Shown here piece by piece: positions 1 through 8,766 of a stretch of 64,000 nucleotides of DNA. The position numbers were made by a program, and so were the translations under genes. Origin of the DNA: Eggerthella sinensis (GTDB lineage Bacteria > Actinomycetota > Coriobacteriia > Coriobacteriales > Eggerthellaceae); assembly GCF_003339815.1 (NCBI RefSeq), contig NZ_PPTT01000001.1:124001-188000 (forward strand). The letters are read 5' to 3'. The notes below the pieces were generated by a model, which did no database searches, was not told where the DNA came from, and worked only from the letters and a program-made list of their open reading frames with translations. Position 1 is the first letter of the stretch, and every line of letters starts with the position of its first letter.

Positions 1-39
1 CCTATTCCTCGAAGGGGAAAGCGCGAAAATCAACCATGA

Positions 40-68
40 TTAACAAAACGTTAACTATTGTGTAACAC
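40..68 (+). promoter_or_regulatory. Possible promoter of the ABC transporter gene
   Basis: TTAACA (40-45) and TAACAC (63-68) are separated by 17 nt in an AT-rich patch 47 nt upstream of the chosen start. The -35 is close to consensus and the -10 is poor, so this is only a candidate. Confidence 0.3.
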
Positions 69-114
69 TCGCGCATCACCTCCCTTCGCGAAGAATGCGC
101 CGAAAGGCATCGAC

Positions 115-3100
115 ATGTTGCAGCTGATCAATATCTGCAAGTCGTACACGACTGCAGACTTCACGCAAACCGCCCTCGACAACGTATCCGTCTCGTTCCG
201 CGACAACGAGTTCGTGGCCATCCTGGGCCCTTCGGGGTCGGGCAAAACCACGCTGCTCAACATCGTGGGCGGCCTCGACCATTACGACTCGGGCAACCTC
301 ATCATCGACGGCATCTCAACCGAGCAGTATAAAGACAAGGACTGGGACGCCTACCGCAACAACCGCATCGGCTTCGTGTTCCAAAGCTACAACCTCATCC
401 CCCACCAAACGGTGCTCGCCAACGTCGAGCTGGCCCTCACGCTGTCGGGCGTGTCGCGCGCCGAACGGCACGATCGCGCCGTGGCCGCGCTGCAGAAGGT
501 GGGCCTGGGCGACCACATCAACAAGAAGCCCAGCCAGTTGTCCGGCGGCCAGATGCAGCGCGTGGCCATCGCCCGCGCCCTCATCAACGACCCCGAAATC
601 CTGCTGGCCGACGAACCCACGGGCGCGCTCGATTCCAAAACGAGCGTCCAGATCATGGACCTGCTCACCGAAATAGCGAACGACCGCCTGGTCATCATGG
701 TCACGCACAACCCCGAGCTGGCCGAAGAGTACGCCACCCGCATCGTGAACCTGGCCGACGGCGTCGTGCGCAGCGATACCGACCCTTACTTGCCCACCGA
801 AGAGGACATGCGGCAGAGCGAAAAGCCCGTTCAGCGCACGAAAATGTCGTTCCTCACCGCGCTGTCCCTGTCGTTCAAGAACCTCATGACGAAGAAGGGC
901 CGCACGCTCATGACGGCGTTCGCGGGCTCTATCGGCATCATCGGCATCGCGGCCATCCTGGCGCTTGCCAACGGCGTGAACAACTACATCAAGTCGGTTG
1001 AGGAAGAAACGCTCTCCGAGTATCCGCTGCAAATTCAAAGCACCGGCTTCGACATGACGTCCATGATGCTGGGCGCCGCGACGGGCGCCGGCGGCAACAC
1101 GGGGGGCGAGGGCGATGGCAGCGGCGACGATCAGAACCTCGTGGGCGTCACCGAAATGGTCACCAACATGTTCTCGAGCATCGGGTCGAACGACCTGGCC
1201 TCGCTCAAAGAGTACCTCGACAGCGGCGAGAGCGACATCGACCAGTACACGAACGCCATCGAGTACACCTACAACGTGGCGCCGCAGATTTTCAGCTCCA
1301 ACACCGAGAAGCTGCGCCAGGTGAACCCCGACAAGTCGTTCTCCGCCTTGGGCCTGGGCTCGTCCACCAGCTCGAACAGCCTCATGTCGATGTCCATGAG
1401 CACCGACACGTTCTACGAGATGCCCAGCGACCCGAACCTCTACGAGAACCAGTACGACGTAAAGGCCGGTCATTGGCCTGAAAATCACAACGAAGTGGTG
1501 CTCGTGCTCACGGGCAGCGGCAACATCAGCGACTTCATGCTGTACACGCTGGGCCTGCGCGATGCGAGCGAGTTCGACGACATGGTGAAGGCGTTCGCCG
1601 CCGAAGAAGAGGTGACCACGCCCAGCGACATCGAGCAGCCGTCCTACGACGACATCCTGGGCATCACGTTCAAGCTGGTGCAGGCCACCGATTACTACGT
1701 GTACGACGATGAGTTCAACGTCTGGAAAGACAAGACCGACGACACGACGTACATGCGCGATCTCGTGGAAAACGGCGAGGACGTGAAAATCGTGGGCATC
1801 GTGCAGCCGCGCGACGACGCGAGCGCCACCATGCTCAGCTCGGGCATCAACTACCCGGCCACGCTCACCGACTACGTCATCGACGAGGCCGCCAACAGCC
1901 AAATCGTGAAGGACCAGCTTGCCGACCCGTCCATCAACGTGTTCACGGGCAAGCCCTTCGGCGAAGAGGACGAGGACGAAGACTCCTTCAACATGGACTC
2001 GCTGTTCACCATCAACGGCGACGCCCTCCAAGCCGCCTTCACCATCGACCAGAGCAAACTGACAAGCGGCATGTCCGGCCTGTCGCTCGACCTGTCGGGG
2101 CTCTCGCTCGACATGGGCTCGATGCCGGCGTTCGACAGCTCGTCCATCGCCATCGATCCGTCCAGCATCGATATGAGCGGGCTCATCGACTTCAGCGACA
2201 TCAAGCTCGACATGGGCGACGTGCAGCCCGAAATGGATGCGGAGAAAATCCAAGCCGCCATGAAGGACATCATGAGCGGGTTCTATCCCTGGTACGCCCA
2301 GTGGGAAGGTTTTGATCCGTCCGATCCCAATAATATGCAGAAGGCCGCTGAAGCCTACATGCAAACGCCCGAGGTCCAGAAGAAGATCTCCGACGCCATC
2401 ATGGGCTCCATCGATATGGACAAGGCCACCGAAGCGCTGCAGAAGCAGTTGCAGGAACAGCTGTCCGCGAAGATGCAGCAGGCGGTGCCCGCCATTGCGC
2501 AGGCGCTGCAAGGCCAGCTGCAAACGTCCATCCAAACGGCCATGACCTCGTACATGCAAACCGTGATGGCCACGTATATGCAGCAGATGTCGGCAGCCCT
2601 CGAGTCGCAGGTGTCCGCCGCCATGCAGCAGTCCATGGGCCAGCTGAGCTCCAACATGGCCAGCGCTATGAGCATCGACGAATCGGCGTTCGCGAACGCC
2701 TTCGAGATGAACATGGACGAGGAGGAGCTCACGGAGCTCATGATGTCGATGATGAACGTGGAGGACGCGTCGTACGACAACAACCTCAAGAAGCTGGGAT
2801 ACGCCGACCTTAACAAGCCGGGCGGCATCGACATCTACCCCATCGACTTCGAGAGCAAAGAGAAGGTCATCGACATTCTCGACGCCTACAACACCCGCAT
2901 GACCGACGAGGGCCAGGACGACAAGGTGATCACGTACACCGACTTCGTGGGCACCCTCATGGCATCGGTCACCGACATCGTGAACATGATCAGCTATGTG
3001 CTGGTGGCGTTCGTGGCCATCTCGCTCGTGGTGTCGTCCATCATGATCGGCGTCATCACCTACATCTCGGTGCTCGAACGCAAGAAGGAAATCGGCATCC

Positions 3101-3390
3101 TGCGCTCAATCGGCGCGAGCAAGGGCGACATCAGCCGCGTGTTCAACGCCGAGACCATCATCGTGGGCTTCACGGCCGGCATCATCGGCATCGGCCTGAC
3201 CATGCTCGCCTGCATCCCCGCGAACGCCATCGTGTACTCGCTCTTCGATGTGGCAAACGTGGCCTCGCTGCCCTGGCAGGCTGCCATCATCCTGATCGCC
3301 ATCAGCGTGTTCCTCACGTTCCTGGCCGGCCTCATCCCCTCAAGCGCCGCCAGCCGCAAAGACCCCGTAGAGGCCCTGCGAAGCGAGTAG
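115..3390 (+). CDS. Fused ABC transporter, ATPase plus FtsX-type permease (MacB/LolCD-like)
   Basis: The 1091-residue protein joins an ABC ATPase to a permease. Walker A GPSGSGKT is at about residues 38-45, the Q-loop near 90, signature LSGGQ at 142-146, and Walker B ILLADEP at 162-168. A first membrane span follows at about 280-300, then a roughly 600-residue extracytoplasmic region, then three spans at the C-terminus in the FtsX arrangement. MacB-like fusions move peptides, lipoproteins or drugs, or act mechanically on envelope enzymes; the substrate here cannot be read. The extracytoplasmic part has repeated Asp/Ser/Leu motifs and a Met/Gln/Ala-rich helical stretch encoded near 2430-2690. 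I start at ATG 115 because AAAGG sits 7 nt upstream; the reading frame runs back to 58 without a ribosome site. A strong terminator follows. Confidence 0.85.
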   Translation: MLQLINICKSYTTADFTQTALDNVSVSFRDNEFVAILGPSGSGKTTLLNIVGGLDHYDSGNLIIDGISTEQYKDKDWDAYRNNRIGFVFQSYNLIPHQTVLANVELALTLSGVSRAERHDRAVAALQKVGLGDHINKKPSQLSGGQMQRVAIARALINDPEILLADEPTGALDSKTSVQIMDLLTEIANDRLVIMVTHNPELAEEYATRIVNLADGVVRSDTDPYLPTEEDMRQSEKPVQRTKMSFLTALSLSFKNLMTKKGRTLMTAFAGSIGIIGIAAILALANGVNNYIKSVEEETLSEYPLQIQSTGFDMTSMMLGAATGAGGNTGGEGDGSGDDQNLVGVTEMVTNMFSSIGSNDLASLKEYLDSGESDIDQYTNAIEYTYNVAPQIFSSNTEKLRQVNPDKSFSALGLGSSTSSNSLMSMSMSTDTFYEMPSDPNLYENQYDVKAGHWPENHNEVVLVLTGSGNISDFMLYTLGLRDASEFDDMVKAFAAEEEVTTPSDIEQPSYDDILGITFKLVQATDYYVYDDEFNVWKDKTDDTTYMRDLVENGEDVKIVGIVQPRDDASATMLSSGINYPATLTDYVIDEAANSQIVKDQLADPSINVFTGKPFGEEDEDEDSFNMDSLFTINGDALQAAFTIDQSKLTSGMSGLSLDLSGLSLDMGSMPAFDSSSIAIDPSSIDMSGLIDFSDIKLDMGDVQPEMDAEKIQAAMKDIMSGFYPWYAQWEGFDPSDPNNMQKAAEAYMQTPEVQKKISDAIMGSIDMDKATEALQKQLQEQLSAKMQQAVPAIAQALQGQLQTSIQTAMTSYMQTVMATYMQQMSAALESQVSAAMQQSMGQLSSNMASAMSIDESAFANAFEMNMDEEELTELMMSMMNVEDASYDNNLKKLGYADLNKPGGIDIYPIDFESKEKVIDILDAYNTRMTDEGQDDKVITYTDFVGTLMASVTDIVNMISYVLVAFVAISLVVSSIMIGVITYISVLERKKEIGILRSIGASKGDISRVFNAETIIVGFTAGIIGIGLTMLACIPANAIVYSLFDVANVASLPWQAAIILIAISVFLTFLAGLIPSSAASRKDPVEALRSE

Positions 3391-3415
3391 AAGCTTGCGA
3401 TCGCTTTGACGTCGA

Positions 3416-3449
3416 CGCCTCGGCTGCTCCACGCAGCCGAGGCGTTTTT
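3416..3449 (+). terminator. Intrinsic terminator of the ABC transporter gene
   Basis: A perfect 12-bp stem (3416-3427 with 3433-3444) closes a 5-nt loop and is followed by five T, 25 nt after the stop codon. Confidence 0.85.
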
Positions 3450-3467
3450 CTACGGCGCCTGACGTGC

Positions 3468-4322
3468 TCAGTCGGACGCACCGGATGATAGCAACCTCGT
3501 TTCCGCATCGTATTTGATCAAAAGCGACAGCTGCTCGCGCGCGGCCCTGTTCAGAGCCATGAGCCGCTCGCCTTGCGGCACACCATGCTTGATGAGTTCG
3601 GCGTGGTAGCTTTCAAGATTGCTCAATACGATCAGCTGGTACATGTTTGCATAGTCGCGCATATTCCCCGAGCGGTCGGGGTAATCGCGTCGCCACTCAG
3701 CCGCCGTCTTGCCGAACAGCGCGACGTTAAGCACATCGGCTTCTTCCGCGTAAACCTTTGAGCGATGCACTTCGTCCACTTCGTCGGGAACCAATTTGTC
3801 CCGCACCGCATCGGTATGAAGCAGGTAATTGACCTTTGAAAGTTCTCGCGTCACCTTCCATTCAAGCGTCGACGTTTTACGCTCTTCCAGCTTGAGACGC
3901 TGATAGTCGGTAATGAGGTACAGCTTGAACTCGGGCGATACCCACGAGGCAAACTCGAACGCTATATCGGTATGCGCAAAGGTTCCTCCCCCGTAGCGTC
4001 CCGATCGCGACACCATGCCGATGGCACCGGTCTGATCGATCCACTGTCGAGGCGTAAGCACGAACGCGTTACGTCCGGCCTCTTGTTTAAAGGAGTCGAA
4101 TTCGACCCCTTTAAATTCGGGGTTATGCAACCGTTCCCATAACCCGAGGTACTCGATCACCTCGCGCCCTCGCATCCAGTTCTTAATGACGTCCTTTGGC
4201 GTTGCGCTTTTGTATCGCGCGATATCGGTCAGCGAAACATAGTCCCGCCGTCCCCCGCCCGAAAAGAATGATACCTCGATTCCTTGAACCGTAAGCGTGC
4301 TGGACATATTCGCAGAAGACAT
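3468..4322 (-). CDS. KilA-N domain protein
   Basis: The 284-residue protein resembles bacterial KilA-N proteins, a DNA-binding fold first known from phage P1 and large DNA viruses. Recognisable parts are the early 'YVSLTDIARYK' segment, the 'KNWMR...EYLGLWE' helix and the 'ARYGGG/AFEFASW..PEFK' core typical of this family. The C-terminal half is helical and charged. The start at 4322 has GGAGG 6 nt upstream; an in-frame ATG lies five codons later. It converges on the ABC gene across a terminator. The base composition of this gene and its upstream region looks less GC-rich than neighbouring genes, which with the phage-linked domain suggests horizontal arrival. It may be a stand-alone regulator or part of a decayed phage or defence locus; no integrase or other phage gene is nearby. 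Confidence 0.75.
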   Translation of the reverse strand: MSSANMSSTLTVQGIEVSFFSGGGRRDYVSLTDIARYKSATPKDVIKNWMRGREVIEYLGLWERLHNPEFKGVEFDSFKQEAGRNAFVLTPRQWIDQTGAIGMVSRSGRYGGGTFAHTDIAFEFASWVSPEFKLYLITDYQRLKLEERKTSTLEWKVTRELSKVNYLLHTDAVRDKLVPDEVDEVHRSKVYAEEADVLNVALFGKTAAEWRRDYPDRSGNMRDYANMYQLIVLSNLESYHAELIKHGVPQGERLMALNRAAREQLSLLIKYDAETRLLSSGASD

Positions 4323-4459
4323 GGCCCACCTCCGTCTTCTTGCATCCCTTGCCGAGAGGATCTTGCAAGCGTGGTACGGGCGACGGGGACGTCGTCGCCA
4401 TCTATGGGCGGCACCAAAGGTCTTGGCGCGGCGCTTGCACTGGCTCTATCCGTTGAACC

Positions 4460-4477
4460 AGTATACTACAAAAGTAG
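4460..4477 (-). promoter_or_regulatory. Candidate promoter and operator of the KilA-N gene
   Basis: On the minus strand a TATACT -10 (plus-strand 4460-4465) lies next to a small palindrome CTAC-AAAA-GTAG (4466-4477) in an AT-rich stretch. No good -35 is visible, so the promoter may need an activator or the palindrome may bind a repressor, perhaps the KilA-N protein itself. Confidence 0.35.
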
Positions 4478-4521
4478 AACATTTGTATGAATTCAAATCA
4501 ATGACATTGGTAGGCAACCCT

Positions 4522-4546
4522 TGAGAGCCCGCGTCAAGCGGGCTCT
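4522..4546. repeat. Hairpin between KilA-N gene and flavoprotein gene
   Basis: GAGAGCCCGC and GCGGGCTCTC pair around a 5-nt loop just downstream of the flavoprotein stop. No T run follows on either strand, so it is a terminator-like hairpin at best. Confidence 0.45.
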
Positions 4547-4559
4547 CGCATTGGGGGGG

Positions 4560-6263
4560 CTAGAGTCCGGCAACCGTCTTGCCGGCCAATCGACCGAATG
4601 TTATGGTGCGACCGCATGCGATGCCTGGCAGCAATTCGGGATAGTTATTCGCGAAAAACCCACCGGAATCGTTCCCTGCCGCATAGAGACCGGGAATAGG
4701 ATCGTGGTTTGAGTCGAGCACCTGCAGGTCTGCGTTCACGCGCAAACCGTCGAGCGTGCACAGCAACTGCCCGCCGATGGTGGCCGCACGGTACGGCGGC
4801 GTATCGATCGGCAGCATGCGATAGCTTTCCTTGCCGAAGTCCTCGTCTTTACCCAGCGCGCACAGTTCGTTGTAGCGCTCTACCGTTTTGACGAATGCCT
4901 CTTCGGGCACCTGCAGTTTCGAGGCCAAGCCCTCAAGAGTGTCCGATTCCACCACCACGCCTGCAGGAATAAGCGTTTCCTCTATCATCCCGGTTTCGGA
5001 CTCGACGTTGAATATCTGCACCTGTCCGCCAGTCGGGCTCGGGATGATACGCGAGCACGCCAGCGTATGGAACTGCTCGACCTGCTCAACCCAGTTCGCA
5101 TCCCACACCTCGCAGTACACACCATCGCGTTCCAACGAACCAGCGGCGTACATGAAGTCGTACGGCACGGACTCATTGCAAAAACGCTCGCCGTCTTTGT
5201 TCACTTTGAGAAATGGCTGGCTGCCGATGTGCGTCATGATGCCGGGCTGCGTGTAGGCACATCCCCCTTTCGCCCCCGCCGGAACCCCGCCGCGGTCGAA
5301 CACCATCACAGTCGGTTGCTCATCCATCGCTGCGCCCGCCCACAGTGCCGCACGAATGCCGTCTCCGTAATTCGACTCTCCCGGAGCTTCGAGCGCCGTA
5401 CAATGGTCGACGGCCACCTTGTTCTTCGCCGTCATCATGTCAAGGTTAGCGCAGTAGCCACCCGTCGCGACGATGACGCCTTTCGAAGCATTGAAACGAA
5501 CCATGCCTTCTGACGACTTCGCGATGACGCCCGTCACGCGTCCTTGGCCACCGTCCGCTCGTTCAAGCTGCTCCATTGCCGTAGAAACCCGCACTTCGAC
5601 GCCTAGATCGTCAAGTTTCCGAGCCACGAAATTTAGACTCTTCAGCTTCTCGTCGTCGTTCTGCACATTGTGCTGCATCGCATACGTTCTGTATGAGCCA
5701 TGGTCGCCTACTCCGGTATCGGTCTCCAAGAACACGTACGCGTTCGAATCCTGTTCGCGAACAACATCATCGAGCCAATCGACCGTCTCACCAGAATGGT
5801 CGGCCCACAGCCGTATCAAGCGCTGATCGCAGCGATGCGAGGCGTAGAAGCACAACTGCTCGATCACCTCGTTCTTGTCAACCTCGACTCCCTTCTCCGC
5901 TTGCATCGACGAGCCGAGCGCGCCGATCCACTCGCGACAGTTAGCCCCAATCTGCGGAGTCTTCTCCAATAGCACCACACGAGCGCCCTCTTCGGCCGCA
6001 GCAGCAGCTGCGAACATGCCGCCGTTGCCGCCGCCCACCACCACGACGTCAGCTTCCACCGTCTCGACGATAGCGGACTCGGCGATCTCCTCGGGTGCCC
6101 CGAGCCAGTCGACCGCCGCCCCCTCTACCGCGGACGCCTCCTTCTTCGCATCGGCAGCGCTCTGAGGCGCGCACGAAGCCAACCCCACCGTCGCTGTTCC
6201 TGCTGCGACCAATGCTCCCAAACCTAGAAAGCCCCTTCTGCTGAGCATACCCTTCGTTCCCAT
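4560..6263 (-). CDS. Tat-exported FAD-dependent reductase (fumarate/urocanate reductase superfamily)
   Basis: The 567-residue flavoprotein starts with a twin-arginine signal (SRRGFLGLG, RR at 9-10) ending in a lipobox-like LASC (Cys31), so it is probably exported folded and lipid-anchored. The FAD site VVVVGGGNGG is at about 74-82 and the capping-domain segment GERFCNE is in the second half. In flavocytochrome c fumarate reductases the next residues include the proton-donating Arg (TTRD); here that position is Tyr (NESVPYD), and the HHTMGG histidine motif is missing, so fumarate is an unlikely substrate. There is no haem domain; electrons must come from a separate carrier. GGAGGA is 4 nt before the chosen ATG. 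It is divergent from a membrane LuxR gene, its likely regulator. Confidence 0.85.
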   Translation of the reverse strand: MGTKGMLSRRGFLGLGALVAAGTATVGLASCAPQSAADAKKEASAVEGAAVDWLGAPEEIAESAIVETVEADVVVVGGGNGGMFAAAAAAEEGARVVLLEKTPQIGANCREWIGALGSSMQAEKGVEVDKNEVIEQLCFYASHRCDQRLIRLWADHSGETVDWLDDVVREQDSNAYVFLETDTGVGDHGSYRTYAMQHNVQNDDEKLKSLNFVARKLDDLGVEVRVSTAMEQLERADGGQGRVTGVIAKSSEGMVRFNASKGVIVATGGYCANLDMMTAKNKVAVDHCTALEAPGESNYGDGIRAALWAGAAMDEQPTVMVFDRGGVPAGAKGGCAYTQPGIMTHIGSQPFLKVNKDGERFCNESVPYDFMYAAGSLERDGVYCEVWDANWVEQVEQFHTLACSRIIPSPTGGQVQIFNVESETGMIEETLIPAGVVVESDTLEGLASKLQVPEEAFVKTVERYNELCALGKDEDFGKESYRMLPIDTPPYRAATIGGQLLCTLDGLRVNADLQVLDSNHDPIPGLYAAGNDSGGFFANNYPELLPGIACGRTITFGRLAGKTVAGL

Positions 6264-6354
6264 CGTTTCCTCCTTCGTGAACCCAGGCGAACGCTTTCGC
6301 CTTGCATCATCGCCATCATGGGCCGAATCGAACGGCGGCACATCCTAGCTGCAA

Positions 6355-6411
6355 GGGGATTTTTCGTATCGCATCGGCCCTTCCGTATCCTAAAAAAGAG
6401 GGGAAATCCCC
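6355..6411. promoter_or_regulatory. Inverted repeat in the flavoprotein/LuxR divergent gap
   Basis: GGGGATTT (6355-6362) and AAATCCCC (6404-6411) form an 8-bp inverted repeat with a 41-nt spacer, centred between the two divergent starts. It is a candidate site for the adjacent LuxR protein. Confidence 0.4.
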
Positions 6412-6473
6412 GCGCACTCCCTGAACACGAGCGAACTTGTGCTAAAAAGACCTGGGGACAGAAGGAGGGACTC

Positions 6474-7904
6474 ATGACCACCTTGAGAACGTATTTTCGG
6501 GATATGGCCGAATGCATCGATGCAAGACTGCTATGCTCGTCCTCGGCGTACGGAACCTGTTTGCTCGGCCTCCTGTATTTCGGACCGATGCCCGGGCCTT
6601 TTTTCTCCAATGCTGCAGCTACGCAGCTTATCCCCACGGCATTGCCACTTACGTCGATCATCACGCTTGTTGCGCTCAAAACCATCTTTCGAGCACGTCG
6701 AACCGACCTGACGCGAAGCTGGCGTTGGTTCGCCGGATGCGGTATGGCCGCGGCATCTCTGGCCTTGTTCATCGCAACCCCCTCCATGGGACTACTTGCG
6801 AATCTCGCCACACTCGTCGCCTGGACGCTTGCCCCACTCTGCTTGCTAACACTCATGCGTCGATACGCACCGCTCGCCCTGCGTCGGCGCATTGCCGCAA
6901 CAGCCGCATCTGCTGCATGCTCGGCGACCGGCCTGCTGATCCTCTCAATGCTCGATGCCCCAGCAACCTTCCTCGTGATAGCTGCACTTTTCATCATTGC
7001 AACAGCGTGCCTGCCTGACTCCACGGAGCGGACCGACGTACGTGCAGCTTCGCCCAGCGCAGCGGCAAAACCAATTCGCTACGCGCCTTCGTTCCTCATC
7101 ACCGTCATGTTGTACGGATTCCTCGGAGTGCTCGCACAAAGCAGCGGAGAACCCCATGCGTATCTGGGCGGTCAACCGGCACTCGCCGCCGCGTTTTCCA
7201 TCGCATGCATCGTGATTCTTTCACTGCTCAAAGGTCGAAAAGGGTTCGTCGAAGACTCGAACTCAGCATACAAACCGGCTCCCCTGCTCATGGCTGCGGG
7301 TCTCGCCGCCATCGCCTGGTTTCCTTCGCATCGAGCGCCTATCGGGGCAGCCCTCGTCGCAGCCGGATTCGGTGTATTCTTCGTTTACTATTGGATCGTC
7401 ATCGGCAATCACATTCAAAAGTTTTCATGGCGCAGCACTGATGCCACCTCCCGAGCGCTCGTGCCGCTGTTCGCCGGCATGGCATGCGGCCGCATGAGCG
7501 CCTCCCTCATGGCAACGTTCTCTTCCGACCCGCGCCAATCCATCGTCATCTTGGGTCTGCTGATGCTCGTTGCGGTGTTATGGATGGTGACGAAGGGTGA
7601 TCTGTTCGCGAACGAGCCCGGACAAGACGCAAGCGTATTCAAGCTTCAACCGCCGCAGCCCTTCCCGAGCGCAGAGGCAGCAGACGCAGCGCTCGAGACC
7701 TTCGCCCGCCGGTTCGGCATATCGAAACGAGAACAGGATGTCGTGCTCCTCTTATCGAAAGGACGAAACGTCCCGTTCATCTGCGACGAACTGTTCATAG
7801 CTAAAAGCACCGTCCAGACGCACATCAAGCATATCTACGCCAAGACGGGCGCAACGAACCGACAGGAGCTGCTGGATATCATTGAGTGCGAAAACACCGA
7901 TTGA
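6474..7904 (+). CDS. Membrane-embedded LuxR-family regulator
   Basis: The 476-residue protein has about ten to twelve hydrophobic segments through residue ~390, then a linker, then a C-terminal LuxR/FixJ helix-turn-helix (REQDVVLLLSKGRN, then STVQTHIKHIYAKTG). The membrane part probably senses a ligand or substrate at the envelope while the HTH binds DNA at the inner face. This one-component architecture is a known, expanded family in Eggerthella, where members control neighbouring reductase genes. The start was set at ATG 6474 because GGAGG lies 6 nt upstream. It is divergent from the flavoprotein at 4560-6263, whose expression it most likely controls. Confidence 0.85.
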   Translation: MTTLRTYFRDMAECIDARLLCSSSAYGTCLLGLLYFGPMPGPFFSNAAATQLIPTALPLTSIITLVALKTIFRARRTDLTRSWRWFAGCGMAAASLALFIATPSMGLLANLATLVAWTLAPLCLLTLMRRYAPLALRRRIAATAASAACSATGLLILSMLDAPATFLVIAALFIIATACLPDSTERTDVRAASPSAAAKPIRYAPSFLITVMLYGFLGVLAQSSGEPHAYLGGQPALAAAFSIACIVILSLLKGRKGFVEDSNSAYKPAPLLMAAGLAAIAWFPSHRAPIGAALVAAGFGVFFVYYWIVIGNHIQKFSWRSTDATSRALVPLFAGMACGRMSASLMATFSSDPRQSIVILGLLMLVAVLWMVTKGDLFANEPGQDASVFKLQPPQPFPSAEAADAALETFARRFGISKREQDVVLLLSKGRNVPFICDELFIAKSTVQTHIKHIYAKTGATNRQELLDIIECENTD

Positions 7905-7980
7905 AAGCTTCGACAAGAACGGCACGACGAACGGCGAATGTGGACGTTGTGCGAATCGGAAAACCGTATCGTTTACCCCC

Positions 7981-8009
7981 TTGCGCGGCGTTCGGCTTCG
8001 GAGTATTAT
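7981..8009 (+). promoter_or_regulatory. Rubrerythrin promoter
   Basis: TTGCGC (7981-7986) and TATTAT (8004-8009) are separated by exactly 17 nt. The Fur/PerR-like box begins 6 nt after the -10, so a bound repressor would cover the start of transcription. Confidence 0.6.
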
Positions 8010-8015
8010 TCTTAT

Positions 8016-8030
8016 TGAGATTAATTCTCA
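8016..8030. promoter_or_regulatory. Fur/PerR-family box upstream of rubrerythrin
   Basis: TGAGATTAATTCTCA matches 12 of 14 defined positions of the Bacillus 7-1-7 consensus TGATAATNATTATCA used by Fur, PerR and Zur. Rubrerythrin is a classical PerR target in anaerobes, so peroxide control is the best reading; iron control by Fur is the alternative. Confidence 0.65.
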
Positions 8031-8077
8031 TTAAGAGGGCACGCAAGAAAACGTAAGACGAGAAGGAGAATGCATCC

Positions 8078-8680
8078 ATGAAGGTACGTTCCGAGATCCC
8101 CACCGCTGAGAACACCACGAACATGAACGGCTTCGGCACCTGCGAAGTTGGCACGACGCTTGAGAACCTGAAGGCCGCCATCGGTGGCGAGACCGGCGCT
8201 TCCGCGAAGTACGCCGCGTTCGCGAAGGCCGCCAAGGAGCAGGGCTACGACCAGATCGCCCGCCTGTTCGAGGCCACTTCGGCCGCCGAGCAGATCCACA
8301 TCGGCCTCGAGTACAAGCTGGTTGCCGAGATGGAGCCCGAGTTCGAGAAGCCGGCCGCGCCCGACTGCGAAGGCGTGCAGACCGACCTGAACCTCATCTC
8401 CGGTGCTCAGGGCGAGATCTTCGAGACCTCCGACATGTACCCGGCGTTCATCGCGAAGGCGCAGGAAGAGGGCAACACGAAGGCTGTCCAGGTGTTCACC
8501 CGCGCCAAGCTGGCCGAGTCCGTGCACGCCGAGCGCTACCTGGCCGCGTACAACGACATCGACGCTCCGGACGACGACAAGTTCTACCTGTGCCCCATCT
8601 GCGGCTACATCCACAAGGGCGAGAACTTCGAGAAGTGCCCCATCTGCTTCTGCCCGAAGGCCACCTTCACCGCATTCTAA
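8078..8680 (+). CDS. rbr: Rubrerythrin
   Basis: The 200-residue protein is a rubrerythrin, a di-iron peroxidase that reduces hydrogen peroxide in the anaerobe cytoplasm with electrons from rubredoxin or NADH donors. The ferritin-like four-helix domain shows both iron-ligand motifs (ETGAS..Y in helix 1, AAEQIH at about 69-74, and AESVHAE at about 147-153). The C-terminal rubredoxin-like domain has its iron knuckles CPICGY and CPIC. The GGAG ribosome site is 9 nt before ATG. It has its own promoter with a Fur/PerR-type box and ends in a strong hairpin, so it is monocistronic. Confidence 0.93.
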   Translation: MKVRSEIPTAENTTNMNGFGTCEVGTTLENLKAAIGGETGASAKYAAFAKAAKEQGYDQIARLFEATSAAEQIHIGLEYKLVAEMEPEFEKPAAPDCEGVQTDLNLISGAQGEIFETSDMYPAFIAKAQEEGNTKAVQVFTRAKLAESVHAERYLAAYNDIDAPDDDKFYLCPICGYIHKGENFEKCPICFCPKATFTAF

Positions 8681-8716
8681 GCCATTCCGCTTTCCAAGCT
8701 TTCCATCTGCACCAAG

Positions 8717-8750
8717 AAACGGCCGCCGTCCCAGCGGCCGTTTCCCTTTC
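8717..8750. terminator. Terminator between rubrerythrin and convergent flavoprotein gene
   Basis: A perfect 10-bp stem (AAACGGCCGC with GCGGCCGTTT, 8717-8726/8734-8743) closes a 7-nt loop and is followed by a pyrimidine tract. It probably works for rubrerythrin and may act on the opposing gene too. Confidence 0.7.
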
Positions 8751-8766
8751 CCAACATGAAGGGGCC

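Noticed and set aside
58-114. N-terminal extension of the ABC transporter
   Set aside because: No ribosome site before the first codon, and AAAGG fits the later ATG.
316-2559. A 747-codon minus-strand frame inside the ABC transporter
   Set aside because: Composition is Gly/Arg/His/Val-rich with no motif, and the sense frame has clear ABC motifs.
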